Shown: positions 37,261 through 49,035, counted from the stretch's first letter. The stretch: 64,000 bases of DNA from Protula sp. h YS-2021 (GCA_949752745.1 OX457030.1:72036686-72100685); one strand, 5' to 3'. Numbers and translations: made by a program. Notes: generated from the sequence alone by a model not told the origin.

Positions 37261-38039
37261 TTTAGTCCTTCATTATGCGTAATGGCTAATCAACTTGTGC
37301 CATGAGCTTTATATATTTATTCGTTAATTTTTTTTGCTTGTCGCCAGTCGAAGGAGTCCAGTACAAAATCTAAACGATCTCGTAAGATCAAAACATTCTT
37401 CTTATACATAAAAATAACATTCCGATATATATATATATATGTATTTATTTATTACTGTACATAACAGATTGAAGCCACATGTGTGTTACTTTATTTACAT
37501 TAACGCTAGCTGCAAAAGATTCTTCTTGCATCAGATCTATTTGGAGTACAGCTGTGCGCATGCGCAGAAATGACACCTCCCGACACCTCATGACACCTTA
37601 TGACACCTCACGACACCACATTACCAGCATTGAAAATAAACGTGTAAAATATGCGGTAAACAAGAACACCAATATTACTACCATAGAAAAGGTGTTCGCC
37701 GAATGAGATTATATAATTTACATCACAGAGATTAGATCAGATGAGATTATCTGCTTATCTACAACGGTATCTCTTGAATATAGATGAATCAGATCTTGTA
37801 TCTTCCGCACACATAAGACCAATAATTTTAACGAAGGCAATCTTTTTAAAGTTACCAGATTGTCGTGTGCAAAAACTGTCATTTTGCCCAGAAAAGTGTC
37901 AATAAAATGAAAGCGTTAACACGTCATAATCTGACCATGAATCCAGACTGTGGTTACCATGGCAAATAACAGGTGCTGCACTGCCCTCCCCCCCCCCCAC
38001 CACCCTCCTCCCATACCAGGGACTTCAAGTGATAATGGC
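37261..38039. other. Intergenic, no gene seen
   Basis: It contains a short TA run near 37427-37440 and about six copies of TGACACCTCA-like words at 37570-37620. It may include the 3' flank of the claudin-like gene. Confidence 0.35.
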
Positions 38040-38327
38040 GAGCAGCATTTTTATCGGTGCAAATACGCGGTATAGCTGCGCGGTACAGCTTTGCGGTGCG
38101 GGAAGGGCTATTAGATGATAAGAGTACAGAGCGTGGTATAGATGCGGTAGAATTTTTCCCTGCGGTACAGCCGTGCGGTACAGTCATGCGGTACAGCCGT
38201 GCGGTACGGCAAGGCCTAGGAGACGATATGGTACAGAGCGTGGAATAGATGTGGTAGTGTTTTTCGGCATAGACATGCGGTACAACCGTGCGGTACGGGG
38301 ATTGTCTAGGAGACGGTGGAGTACTCA
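38040..38327. repeat. Tandem duplication of about 120 bp reaching into the last claudin exon
   Basis: GTGCGGTAC, GGAGACG and GAGTACAGAGCG-like blocks recur in about 2.5 units. The right-most unit includes the final codons and stop of the claudin-like gene, and the others look like diverged copies of that end. Confidence 0.65.
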
Positions 38328-41300
38328 TAGCGGTAGCGGTTGAGCTCCTCGCGCCGCCGTTCTTGCGCCACCATGCAGTGCGCCAGGAAGTACGTCACCG
38401 ACGTCGCCAGGGACATGATCACGCCACCTGGAGGTGCAAAAAAAAAAAAAAAAACAATAAAATAAACCACATAAAATCACGCCATAGTTCTTAGTACTAG
38501 TAGTAGCCGCAGTAGTAGCAGAAGTATGAGTTTGTGAAGGCGAAAAAATAAACGAACAGCATCGCAAATAAAAACTTATTATGTCTGCCATTATCGATAA
38601 AGATGACAAACGTGCCTCAGTGTCTTTTTTAATTATTAATTTATTAATTAATTTATTAATTATTAGCTTTTCTTCGGGGGTTGGGGGGTGGCAAGTAGAA
38701 GGCATACATGGGAACGGGATCTGAACAAAAAGCCGGAAATTCCTAAGTTTTTGAGGGGGGGGGGGTCTAAAAAAAACAAAATCATTTCTTAATGGAATTA
38801 CACCGATCTCAAAAGCGGTCCGTTCAGCAAAAATAGAATCCGGAAAAGCCGGAAGATTCCCATGCATGAGAAAGGTTAAGGAGGGGGGCGGGGGGGGAGG
38901 GGGGCAGGGGGGGCGGGGACATGAATGTTACTCACATATTCCGACGAAGAAGGCCCAGCCGAAGTTCATGACGGCCGAGTTGACGCTGGCGTTGTACGTC
39001 TTGTCGACGTACGACATGAGGCCGAATGACAACATGGACACGCCGAACAGCACGACTGCAACATGAACACATACATAAAACATACACAAAAACATACATA
39101 AAAACACATAAACATACATAAACCTTACACAAAAACATTGAAAAACATACATAAAACATATATAAAACATACAAAAAAAAACATATTAACAAACATAAAA
39201 CATACAAAAGTACGACAGAAAACTATTTGACGTTGACGGGAGACACCGCCCATACAACAGACATTGAGAAAGTAATCTTCTCGTCTGGTTAGGTACAGGG
39301 ACTCCATCGACAGGTAGTATGTTCGATACAGGCCACATACACGCTCTTAACGACCCTTTTTCGGGTATACTTTTTTTAAACACCAGTTCCTGAGACTGGA
39401 CAACAAACGTATATTTTTAGTTTTTTAGACATTACGTAAATTTTAGTACGGCTGCCGTGAGTACCATGCTGAATATGCCCAAGTACTTATAGGTCGCCGT
39501 GAGTACTCCGTTGAGTATACCAAGTACTAACAAGCCGCCGCCATGAGTACTCGCGGTGAGTATTCTCAGTACTTACAGGCCGCCGCCACGAGTACCCGCG
39601 ATGAGTATTCTCAGTACTAACAGGCCGCCGCCACGAGTACCCGCGGTGAGCATTTTCTGTACTTACAAGCCGCCGCCATCAGTACCCGCGATGAGTATTC
39701 TCAGTACTTACAGGCCGCCGCCACGAGTATCCGCGGTGAGTATTCTCAGTACTTACAGGCCGCCGCCACGAGTATCCGCGGTGAGTATTCTCAGTACTTA
39801 CAGGCCGCCGCTACGAGTACCTGCGGTGAGCATTCTCAGTACTTACAGGCCGCCGCCATGAGTACCCGCGATGAGTATTCTCAGTACTTACAATCCGCCG
39901 CCACGAGTACCCGCGGTGAGTATTCTCAGTACTTACAATCCGCCGCCACGAGTACCCGCGGTGAGTATTCTCAGTACTTACAGGCCGCCGCCATGAGTAC
40001 CCCGTTGAGTATGTAGACCGAGGAGGAGCCGTATCCAACGCGACAGAAGAGATTGGCGCAGGCGATGAAGAAGGTGAAGAGCAGCGTGAGCACGCCGATG
40101 GACAGCATGGTCTGTGCAGACTTCCACCACACTGCAACACAGAGCAACACATTCCTAACACAGAGCAACACACTCCTAACACAGAGCAACACACTCCTAA
40201 CACAGAGCACCACACTCCTAACACAGAGCAACACATTCCTAGCACAGAGCAACACATTCCCAGCGCACAGCAACACATTCTTAGCACATAGCAACACACT
40301 CCCAACACAGAGCAGCACATTCCTAGCGCACAGCAACACATTCCTAACACAGAGCAACACATTCCTAACACAGAGCAACACATTCCTAACACAGAGCAAC
40401 ACACTCCTAACACAGAGCAGCACACTCCTAACACAGAGCAACACACTCCTAACACAGAGCAACACACTCCTAACACAGAGCAGCATACTCCTAACACAGA
40501 GCAACACACTCCTAACACAGAGCAGCACACTCCTAACACAGAGCAACACACTCCTAACACAGAGCAACACACTCCTAACACAGAGCAACACACTCCTAAC
40601 ACAGAGCAGCATACTCCTAGCCCACAGCAACATGTTCTCAACAAATATAAACACACTCCCAAAACAGTAACACACTGGACCAAACAGCAACAAACTGTTG
40701 CCCAGTGCCACACAAAACAACACAGAACAACACAACATGTCTCGCCGAATCGCCTCTTGTTTGTTTGCTTTTTTTTTTTGTCTACTCTGTTGGTATAGCA
40801 AGTGTGGAGGTAAGTCGGTGGGGTGGGTTCATCCTTACCTGGCAGTGATTTCTCCAAGGCCCAGTCGAACTGCCACACCCAGCGGCAGCCGTCACGCCCT
40901 GCTAGCTTCTCGTTGAAGAAACACTTGCCCCATAGGCCCTGTGCAACATTCACAGCAGGTGTAAGCATTCATGACACGTGTACACATTCATGGCACGTGT
41001 TAGAATTCAGAGGATGCGTTTCTCTGATCCCAAATACAGTAGATGTCATACTACAACCCCCCAGAACTCCCCCCCCCCCCAAAACCACATACCGCACCTT
41101 TGAACCGCCCCCTCCCCCAACACATAAAACGTCGAAGAGAATCCAATTAATTCCCGCTCCCCCCCCCCCCCCCCCACTTCCTGTAATGTAGTAAGCGTCA
41201 TACCACAACCGCCAGAGACATCAAGTGAGTGAGACAAAGGGATTGAGTGAGACTGAGGGAGTGAGTGAGACAGAGGGAGTGAGTGAGACAGGCAGATAAG

Positions 41301-42374
41301 ATAGGACAGGAAGAAAGGGCAGGCAATGAGGGAAACGGGATGACACTAGATAGGAGAGCAGAGGGAGAGTAGTGACGAGTGGACGAGAGGAGAGGAGAGT
41401 CAGTGTAGAGTGGACGACAAGAGGGGAGAGGAGGGGAGAGTGGACGAGAAAGTAGTGTAGAGTGGACGAGAGGAGAGGAGAGTAGTTTAGAGTGGATGAG
41501 AGGACAGAGTAGTGTAGCGTGGGTGAGAGGAGCCGAGAGTAGTGTAGAGTGGACGTCAGGAGGGTAGAGTAGTGTAGCGTGGGTGAGTGGACGAGAGGAA
41601 TGGGAGAGTAGTGTAGAGTGGACGAGAAGAAGGGAGAGTAGTGTAGAGTGGAGGAGAGGAGGGGAGAGTAGTGTAGTATGTACGAGAGGAGGGGAGAGTA
41701 GTGTAGAGTGGAGGAAAGGAGCCGAGAGTAGTGTAGAGTGGACGAGAGGAAGGGGAGAGTAGTGTGGAGTGGACGAGAGTAGTGTAGAGTAGACGGGAGG
41801 AGAGGAGAGTAGTGTAGAGTGGACGAGAGGAAGGGGAGAGTAGTGTAGCGTGGGCGAGAGGAGGGCAGAGTAGTGTAGAGTGGACGAGAGGAGGGCAGAG
41901 CAGAGCAGAGAGTGAGCCGGGCACCTGATCAAAGTACTCCGTCCTGTGGATGAGCCAGAAGGGAGCACAGTAGCTGACGACGCAGAGGACGAAGGTGACG
42001 GCCAGGAAGATGATGGCCACCACGGACGTGATCTGGCCCGACCGCGGCACCGGCTCCGGCTTGTACCTGCCCCCTGACAACAACAAACACACATCATATC
42101 TGTCCTCGATATGTACGAAGGGAAGCATTTTTTTTCTTCTTTTTTTTTTTTTTTTTTGCATCTCATACCTTACACCATTTATTTCTTTTACGTGTTTATG
42201 TATTTTTTTTTATATTTTTTTATTTATTTATTATAATTTTAGTGTTTCTCGTGCGGAAGGTGGCACTTATTAAGAGAACAGGTGGGACTACAAGATATCC
42301 TTCATTACACCGAAAATGGCTGTGACCTTGGAAAAACAAAGCTGGTGCTTACCTCTCGCTCTGCCAGAAGCCAT
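38306..42374 (-). CDS. Claudin/PMP22-family tetraspan membrane protein, six exons
   Basis: Exons on the minus strand are 42353-42374, 41925-42073, 40839-40938, 39982-40131, 38936-39055 and 38306-38427. All have GT-AG borders and matching phases. The total is 663 bases, 220 residues, the normal size for claudins. Four membrane helices are visible: one in exon 2 (VVAIIFLAVTFVLCVVSYC), one in exon 4 (SIGVLTLLFTFFIACANLFC), one across exons 4 and 5 (VLFGVSMLSFGLMSYV), and one across exons 5 and 6. The first loop has W...GLW-GK-C...C (FWLI, then DQGLWGKC, then DGCRW), the claudin signature W-GLW-C-C. The short C-terminus is basic and ends EYSTVS. The likely role is in septate or tight junctions or as a related tetraspan. 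Introns 2, 3 and 4 are filled with minisatellites. It is probably a normal host gene. Confidence 0.85.
39445..39981. repeat. 45-bp minisatellite carrying copies of the exon-4 splice donor
   Basis: On the minus strand the unit reads GGCGGCGGCCT followed by GTAAGTACTGAGAATACTC and a CGCGGGTACTC segment. About twelve units follow the real end of claudin exon 4 (39982), and each carries a consensus-like donor. The array lies in intron 4. Confidence 0.93.
40132..40660. repeat. 21-bp minisatellite, about 24 copies, in claudin intron 3
   Basis: The unit is CACACTCCTAACACAGAGCA(A). The array begins directly at the intron side of the exon-4 acceptor. The long repetitive frames on both strands (VCCSVLG and SNTLLTQ repeats) are artefacts. 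Confidence 0.97.
41215..41915. repeat. Purine-rich minisatellite in claudin intron 2
   Basis: The first part repeats GTGAGTGAGACAGAGGGA. From about 41360, units of 25-35 bp of the type AGTGTAGAGTGGACGAGAGG follow. The long serine/threonine/leucine frames on the minus strand are artefacts. Confidence 0.93.
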
Positions 42375-44168
42375 ATTTGTTAATCGATTGTTCAGTCACT
42401 AGTGTTCAATCACTCATCCTAACAAAACACATCAGACAAACATTGAAAAGAATAGCGAAAACGTTGAGACGTTGACGTGCAGCCGTGAAGATTTTAAGTC
42501 ACCTCTTTCTTGGCCGGCCTTAAAAAAAAGAACAGCGAAATAGTTACAAGCCTGACAACATTTTTTTTTCAGTTTATTTTTAATCTGAAAGCGCCATTTG
42601 TCCTTGTTCTTCATTATTTTGTCTTCAAGTTTTTCCGATGTTTTTCTTCTTATTGTGTTATTTTATGGTGGCAAAATCCTGTTTATTAAAGAAAAGACAC
42701 TGCTTTCAAAAACAAGGCCTTCTATTTCTTGAAATTGACAGAATCCCAAGTTTAAAATTGAACTTGTACATTTCGATGCAAACACTATTCAAAATGAGCG
42801 GATTCACAGATTCGTCTACAAGATTTACGCAAAAAAAAAGGACTCCAGTTTTTTTGTTTTTTTTTTTTTTTTTTTTTTTTTTGGGGGGGGATAAACACGG
42901 TAGCAGAGAAACTTAGAAACACAGAAGTCGTGAAGAAATACATCAAAATCACTTTGATATAGATATAGCGCTCTTTTTGTGTTTGAAACTCATTATAATA
43001 ATGGCATGAATCAATTTTCCTACATTCCAGTAAAGCTTTGACACATTATAGATATACAATTGCACAGAAAATTAACTTTTTATGTATTTCCTTTGTTTCT
43101 TCAAATTTTTTTCCCACTGGAATCCTGCAAGTTTCTTCGACTCATCGTGCGCATTCGAAACCTGAATATATCTTTCCGAAATAGTATAATCGTTTATTAA
43201 TTCAAATCTGTTCGCACTATCGGGAATTTCCCATGCAGACTTCGTTTTGAGTCACGTTCTTTGGATTCACAAGCTACTCAAACTTCGAGCGTTCCGAATA
43301 AAATGCACAAAGTTTCCCCCATCACTGAGAAACGACCGGTCAGAAACTACGGCAAAGTTGGAAGTGCCAGTCTGTGGAAAGTGGTACCATGCGCATAGAC
43401 CCATTTCGCGGAAAGGCCATCGCAGTTGGTTAGATATGTAACTGCGAAAATAGAAACACCCTTTACGAAAGTTCGCTTCCCTCGTACGGCAGCAAGGTTC
43501 ATAGGTTAACAATATTAGCTAATAATCAGAATATATAACCAATTGCAACTTAAAACTATTTGTTACGAAGTTTTTGTAATGGCATGCGGATAGCTACTGA
43601 GGATTGGTGTATCCGCTTCAAATCCTCGCTATGTAACGATATGCAAGTCAACTACGCTGGCTTTAAGGCACATCTGTGGCGATGATGCGCAAGATTCCAC
43701 GACTCAAAAGTCTTTATTGGAATTCGCTATGGGAAAGTACAACGGCATTGCTACATAACTTTTGTGTTACGCTTTCTTAAAAAAGAAAAATATGGAAATA
43801 GCCAAAAATCTTCTGCGATAATTGACATTTGTTTACATCCAAAGAGCATTGTTTAATACGTAAAAAAGTGATTGAAAATTTTGTAATTATCCGCCAAAAC
43901 CTTTTGAATTGGTATTTCAGAAAGTCATTAATCCTTTATTTAAATTTCTGGTTACTTAATTTTAGTCACATGACATTTAAACGTAAACAAACATTTAACA
44001 GGTGATTGAAGAAGCTGACCTTTCTACACGAAGAAATACAAGATTTGCAGCCCATTACAAATTGCACCTGTTTGTAAAAAGGGTATTTTGTGCTTGAACT
44101 TACACTAAATGTTTGAATAATACAGAGTAGTTCTACGTGACTCCCACCTCCACAGACGCTAGTACGGG
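42375..44168. other. Upstream region of the claudin-like gene, no further gene seen
   Basis: It holds T and A homopolymers (for example 42855-42882) and only short frames. No TATA box could be assigned with confidence. Confidence 0.35.
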
Positions 44169-44906
44169 TACGAGGGAGCGGAGATAGAAATGGTTACAGT
44201 AGATCTGGTCCCAGTGGACCCTTTCTGTCTTCCTAGGTCAGAAAGGGTCACAGTTCCTGTAATAGAAATCACCATTGATCTCAATTTTCGCGGCTCTAGA
44301 TCTTTCGGCGCATGTTCCAGGACACCGAGGTTCGGAGTGGCATCCCTTTTCTTTAAAAGCACACTGAGAAGTATCCTGGCGCACTATTTTCGACCTCGTC
44401 CAAACTACCAAAGTGGAGTAAAGAGTGGTTTTATAACTGCAGAGTCATTGTTGTTGTGGGCGATAATGGGAGATTCTTTATTCTGATCTGAAGAAAACGT
44501 CTATTTTTCTCATTACAAAATTATTATTTGACCATAAAAATTGTGCGCCATAATTTATAATTGGGTAATTTATGTGATGCACCCTTTCTAAAATAACGCC
44601 ATTAGCCCCAGTCGTGCGCCGAGATTGAAAAACTGAGATCAATGACAAGTTATATTATAGGAACTATGACTCTTGCTTCCCAGCAAGAGTCATCTAGGAC
44701 TACAGTAGATCGTAATTGGTGACAACAAAATGTTCAATTCGGACAAAACTTAATTAGCCAGATGCAAATTTGGCGACCTTTTATACTCAAATATTCCTTA
44801 TTTTGCGACATTTGACAAATAAAAATTGTTTTCAGCCACGGAAGACGGTCTTTTCAATTTCACCAATTTGGATCTACTGTAGCCATTCGTTCTCCTCCCC
44901 CTTGTA
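44169..44906. mobile_element. Possible decayed MITE with about 37-bp imperfect terminal inverted repeats
   Basis: The left end TACGAGGGAGCGGAGATAGA... TTACAGTAGATC matches the reverse complement of the right end, TACAAGGGGGAGGAGAACGA... CTACAGTAGATC, at roughly 80% by eye. An additional internal TACAGTAGATC lies near 44703. There is no coding frame and no clear target duplication. Confidence 0.35.
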
Positions 44907-45531
44907 GAAGAGTGGTGATGGACTAGGGTCACTCGGGACTAAAAAGGGACCCACATGCAGAATTCGTGGCTCAGAAGATAGGAAGCTGACCCCTATTAGC
45001 GGGACAATGTAAGTCTTCGTAGCTCCGACAGAGGGATATACGAAGTTATTTAGTTCAGAGGTGACTCGGAGCTAGCAGGTTGTTAAGAAAAAAAACAACT
45101 AATTTCTCTTTCGTGAAGATATTTTATCTTTAGGCCATGTTTCATTTCATTCGTTTTTATACCGTTAGTTTGCAGTAAAATCACATACTTCTGGAATGAC
45201 CAGCTTGTGATTTTATTAACAGTAATCGTATAACTTGCCAATCCCTCCGAAAGTTTTTCTTTGTGGGCGAAAATATAGGATCCATTTAAATTTCAGGAAA
45301 ATGTCACAAATCATTGATACACATATATATATAAAGAGGAAAGAAAAAATTCACAATAAATTTTATCAGCAAGTTAAAACGCATTAAGAAGATTATTTTA
45401 CACAAAACAAAAAATACCTTACAATCTACCTGTTAGCACATAAACGAGTCAGTTGACTTAACGAGTTATTTAATCTCCAGCCTGGCACCAAAGGCATTTT
45501 TAAATTGGTGCCCACAGCCAGTTTAGAGTAC
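44907..45531. other. Intergenic, no gene seen
   Basis: AT-rich sequence with a short TA run near 45322. No supported feature. Confidence 0.3.
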
Positions 45532-46183
45532 TGTTGTGAAAATATGTGAGTCGCAAGCGGGGCTCGAACTGGGAACCTTTCGCTTGATAAGCGAGCGTGC
45601 TAACCACTTAGCCAAAAGCTGCAACTCATGGAAACAGCCAAGCACAAATGAACATGTAGTTACATGTTTGTATATATTCATTTTCACAACACACATTATG
45701 GATACCAACTTCACGACATTCTTCCCTGTTGTGTTTTTTCACCACCCATAGCCGCACGTGGCTTTTCACATGCCCTTCTTTCCATTCGTATTAGTGTAAC
45801 ACTACAGTGTTTGAACATCGTACGAATTTCCATATTTTCTCCCATCTTTGTCTCTTTGGGCCACCCATAGCCGCACGTGGCTGCTTTATTCCAATTTTCA
45901 CACGTGCCCTTCTTGCCATTCGCACCCGCATCAACGTTGCACGAATATCTACCATACAACCGCGACAGGAACGTACTCGTACACATCTGGTACCAATGTT
46001 GTGAAAATATGTGAGTCGCAAGCGGGGCTCGAACTGGGAACCTTTCGCTTGATAAGCGAGCGTGCTAACCACTGGGCCAAAAGCTGCAACTCATGGAAAC
46101 AGCCAAGCACAAATGAACATGTAGTTACATGTTTGTATATATTCATTTTCATAACACACATTATGGATACCAACTTCACGACA
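45532..46183. mobile_element. 652-bp element with 187-bp TG...CA direct terminal repeats (TRIM-like), tRNA-like sequence in each repeat
   Basis: Positions 45532-45718 and 45997-46183 are direct repeats of equal length differing at only a few bases. Both begin TGTTGTG and end CACGACA, a TG...CA border with a short inverted match as in LTRs. GTAC flanks both sides (45528-45531 and 46184-46187), a 4-bp target duplication. On the minus strand each repeat contains a tRNA-like A box (GGCTAAGTGGTTAGCACG) and B box (AGTTCGAGCC), as in a tRNA-derived SINE. The internal 278 bp holds two copies of a unit of about 117 bp (CCACCCATAGCCGCACGTGG) and no gene. No primer-binding site or polypurine tract is obvious, so the class is uncertain. 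Confidence 0.65.
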
Positions 46184-46670
46184 GTACTAACTCCGCTTGT
46201 CGGTTTAAGATAATTTTATATCGCACCTTTCAAAATCATTTGGGCAACGTATACCCAGCACATGCTATGCGCTGCGTGCTGAAAAGGTAGTGTTATTTCG
46301 GAAGGCAACCTATTGATCAACAAGGGAAAAAAGCTTGGAATTTACAATGGCATAATAAAGTCACTCGATGGGCTCTCAGTAACCACATATATTAATTTAC
46401 TTCATTTAACTCGAACCACCAGAAACCCTCATCAAACACATTCTTTTTATTGCATATAAATTTAGCAACATCTTTTCTTTTCCTCAACCATCAACTTGGT
46501 AAGTACAGCTAAGCAACTAACTGCAGTAAATTGGCTTGCGAATGACATTTTTAAAGCCACATGCTAGCAAAAGTGGCAAAATGGAACACTTTTTTTTTAA
46601 ATACACAAATCGACATTAAAACAAGATTATATGCGTTTTTGTGGTACCTAGATGAAAGAATGAAAGTAGT
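46184..46670. other. Intergenic, no gene seen
   Basis: AT-rich sequence. The left border of the Polinton may lie here or further right; no inverted repeat could be tested because the other end is outside the window. Confidence 0.3.
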
Positions 46671-46671
46671 T

Positions 46672-46765
46672 ATATAATGAGAGAACCACTGCATAGCAAC
46701 TGAAAAGTGATGAGAGAACCACTGCATAGCAACGGAAAATGGATGAGAGAACCACTGCACTTGAG
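46672..46765. repeat. Three direct repeats of about 32 bp before TATA-like sequences
   Basis: GATGAGAGAACCACTGCATAGCAAC or close variants occur three times. TTATATATGGGC (about 46782) and ATATAAAAGGGA (about 46889) follow and resemble the TATA boxes of the Polinton genes. Confidence 0.6.
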
Positions 46766-47379
46766 TGGAGTGCAGTGGTTTATATATGGGCGAGGAAAAG
46801 GAGCGAAAAAGCACCAATGAGAATGCAGTGTTAAAGGTGCATTTCTATTGGCTAGAGGATGTGAAAATTTCGCTCCTTTTGCTCTGGCATATAAAAGGGA
46901 GTGTAAGAAGAAAGAGTGAGTTGTAAAGAGTTTGGCAAGCATGTCCCCCTCCCTTGGTTTAAGGCTTTGTTAGAGTATTGTTAGAGTATGGTTTGTGTGA
47001 CGAGAGAAGGGAAAACGTTATTTGATGGGAGTTTGCATGAAGGTTTTGTACAGTGAGTTGGGAGTGATGACGAAAGAAAACGTCATTTGATGCAGTTGGA
47101 AGGATTGCGAGCGAAAAAAAGGTGTTTCCGGTGAAACGTTGTATGTATGGGGATGGTAGGGAGGGGGGGGGGCAGCTTGTGAGGGGAAAAAAAGGTGTGC
47201 CGTGAGCGTCTCGAGTGAAACGGTGTGTGGCGTGCCGAGACGGGGTTGGGGAGAGAGATGGGGAGACAGTATAAGAGTTTTTTTTTAAAGAAGGCGTGTG
47301 CGCGCCGAGACGGTGACCGAGACGGTGACAGTATGAGGGGGGGTGGGGGTGGGAGAGAGGGCTGTGTGTGTGTCACCAC

Positions 47380-47640
47380 CGCTTTGCCTTGAAAGAAGGC
47401 GTCGAGACGGGGTCGAGAGAGGGTTGTTGAGCTTTTGGTGTTGCCACCGCCGCCGCCACGCCTTGAAAGAAGGTGTCGAGACGGGGTCGAGACGGGGTCT
47501 AGAGAGAGAGAGGAGGAGAGAGAGGGGAGAGAGCTGTTGCCGCCGCCGCCACGCCTTGAAAGAAGGTGTCGAGACGGGGTCGAGAGAGAGCTGTTGCCGC
47601 CGCCGCCACGCCTTGAAAGAAAGGCGGGGAGACGGGGTTT
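47380..47640. repeat. GC-rich tandem repeat, about four units of 60-90 bp
   Basis: GCCTTGAAAGAAGGTGTCGA and GACGGGGTCGAGA recur, with GCCGCCGCC runs. The frames overlapping it on both strands do not look real. Confidence 0.75.
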
Positions 47641-47764
47641 TTTTTCTTTTTTTTTATTTTTTAAAGCATTTCCCACATATTCTCATGCATACACTAACAC
47701 GATAGGTTTGTTTGCTTATTTTTGAAGAATGGGTGGCCGCTGAAAAGCGGCCGTGAAGGGATTT

Positions 47765-48817
47765 TCAGAGTCGTTTTTCTTCTTTCTTCTTCTTCTTGTT
47801 CTTCTTCCTACTGTCAGTTTCTGCTGCCACTGGTGCTACTTGGCCGCTGGTGCTGGCTACGCTACCGCTAATTTCACTGCAGGCACACTTTCTTTTGTGT
47901 GCTGCGACCCCAGCCCTGTGCGAGTCGAAACCTTCACCTCGGACACAGCAATAATAATGTTCATATGCAATGGCTTCTGCACATTGCTGTTCATGCAGGC
48001 GTATAGAAGCGCCTGCAGGAATTGAATGATGACAGAAGTCACAGGATTGAACGCCGCTTAACTTGTCGACGAGGAGCATAAGGCCCTGGAGGCCTGTTTG
48101 GTTTGAGGTGGCCTCCAGTTTCGACTGCCCAGGATTGAAGCCGTAGTCAGTGTTTAAAGGTGCCTGCTTTGATGTATCGGAGATGCTAGCGATAGCGGCC
48201 GCTAGCTCATTATCAGGAGTTGATGTTGTTGCGACGATGTTGTCGGGTTGTTGTTGTGTAGTTGGTGTCGCCAACACCTGAACATCAACTGCCTGCGGAT
48301 GGGCTACCAGCGAAGTTGCCAGCACGGTTGAGGCAGTTAGCACAGTGGCAGGAGTCACTTTGGTAGGAGGAGCTGTTGTAGGTGCTTCTTGGCAGGGCGG
48401 CGGCGGCGGTGGGGAGCTCACTGGCGGCGGTAGCGGTGAAAACGGCAGCGGCGGCAGTGGGGAGCTCACTGGCAACGGCAGCGGTGAAAACGGCAGAGGC
48501 AGCGCTGGGGAGCTCACTGGCAGTGGCGGCGGCAGCGGCGGTGGGGAGCTCACTGGCAGCGGTGGTGGTGGGGAGCTCACTGGCGGCAGCGGCGGCAGCG
48601 GCGGCTGATCCCTCTTGTTTAAGCGTTGATGGCTTTCTTCTGCCGCCCTGCCAAACCGGTTGAAATCTTCTCTTGGACGAGTCTGAAAATCCCTCCACTT
48701 TTCGTAGAGGAACGTCTGATAATCTATATAAACCTCTTCAAAAAGGTTTACATCTTTTTCACTAAAATGATAGGTTCTCAGGCGTTCCTCTGAGAAAAAT
48801 TCTTTTTTGTATTGCAT
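47765..48817 (-). CDS. Polinton accessory protein: proline-rich middle and two C-terminal zinc fingers
   Basis: The frame continues upstream to 48964, but the credible start is the ATG at 48815-48817 (MQYKKEFFSEER), because the upstream residues come from a C-rich repeat. This gives 350 residues. An N-terminal helical region (residues 1 to about 65) is followed by a proline/serine-rich segment built of PPLPVSSP-like repeats (about 70-150) and an Ala/Thr-rich linker. Two finger-like modules follow: CDFCHHSIPAGASIRLHEQQ with a closing Cys, and CVRGEGFDSHRAGVAAHKRK with a closing Cys. The tail is very basic (RKKNKKKKKEEKRL). The CxxC-x12-H-x3-C spacing equals that of the polymerase fingers in this window. 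It is divergent from the gene at 49344. The role is unknown; nucleic-acid binding is likely. Confidence 0.7.
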   Translation of the reverse strand: MQYKKEFFSEERLRTYHFSEKDVNLFEEVYIDYQTFLYEKWRDFQTRPREDFNRFGRAAEESHQRLNKRDQPPLPPLPPVSSPPPPLPVSSPPPLPPPLPVSSPALPLPFSPLPLPVSSPLPPLPFSPLPPPVSSPPPPPPCQEAPTTAPPTKVTPATVLTASTVLATSLVAHPQAVDVQVLATPTTQQQPDNIVATTSTPDNELAAAIASISDTSKQAPLNTDYGFNPGQSKLEATSNQTGLQGLMLLVDKLSGVQSCDFCHHSIPAGASIRLHEQQCAEAIAYEHYYCCVRGEGFDSHRAGVAAHKRKCACSEISGSVASTSGQVAPVAAETDSRKKNKKKKKEEKRL

Positions 48818-48929
48818 TCTGCTTGTATTCGTGTCTGAGTCGCGTTCGAAATGGCAACAGCAGCAGCAGGCAGAGATGACGAAATGTGTGTATGTGACGA
48901 AATGGTGTGTAAGCCAAACGTCAGACCAC

Positions 48930-49035
48930 CCCCCCCCCCTAGTACAGTGTACAGCGCACAGCACACAGTATGTCGACGACCCCCCCCCCTAGTACAGAGT
49001 ACAGCGCACAGCGTGTCGACCCCCCCCCCTACCAC
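48930..49035. repeat. Three copies of a C-run plus TAGTACAG unit, 40-55 bp
   Basis: CCCCCCCCTAGTACAG followed by AGCGCACAGC and GTCGAC repeats in the divergent intergenic region between the genes at 47765-48817 and 49344-50474. Confidence 0.7.

Noticed and set aside
39811..40968. Cysteine- and leucine-rich frames of 276 and 385 codons, and a plus-strand 205-codon frame
   Set aside because: They are the 21-bp and 45-bp minisatellites of claudin introns read through, with pieces of real exons at the ends.
41198..42166. 322- and 201-codon Ser/Thr/Leu-rich frames
   Set aside because: They read through the purine-rich intron minisatellite; only the part over 41925-42073 is coding, as claudin exon 2.
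46941..46975. Gene after the TATA-like ATATAAAAGGG at 46889
   Set aside because: The first ATG gives only ten codons and no longer frame follows.
47083..47725. Arginine- or serine-rich frames of 96-197 codons on both strands
   Set aside because: They arise from a GC-rich tandem repeat and lack any domain or supported start.
48345..48663. Gly/Ala/Ser-rich plus-strand frames
   Set aside because: They are the antisense of the proline-repeat segment of the gene at 47765-48817.
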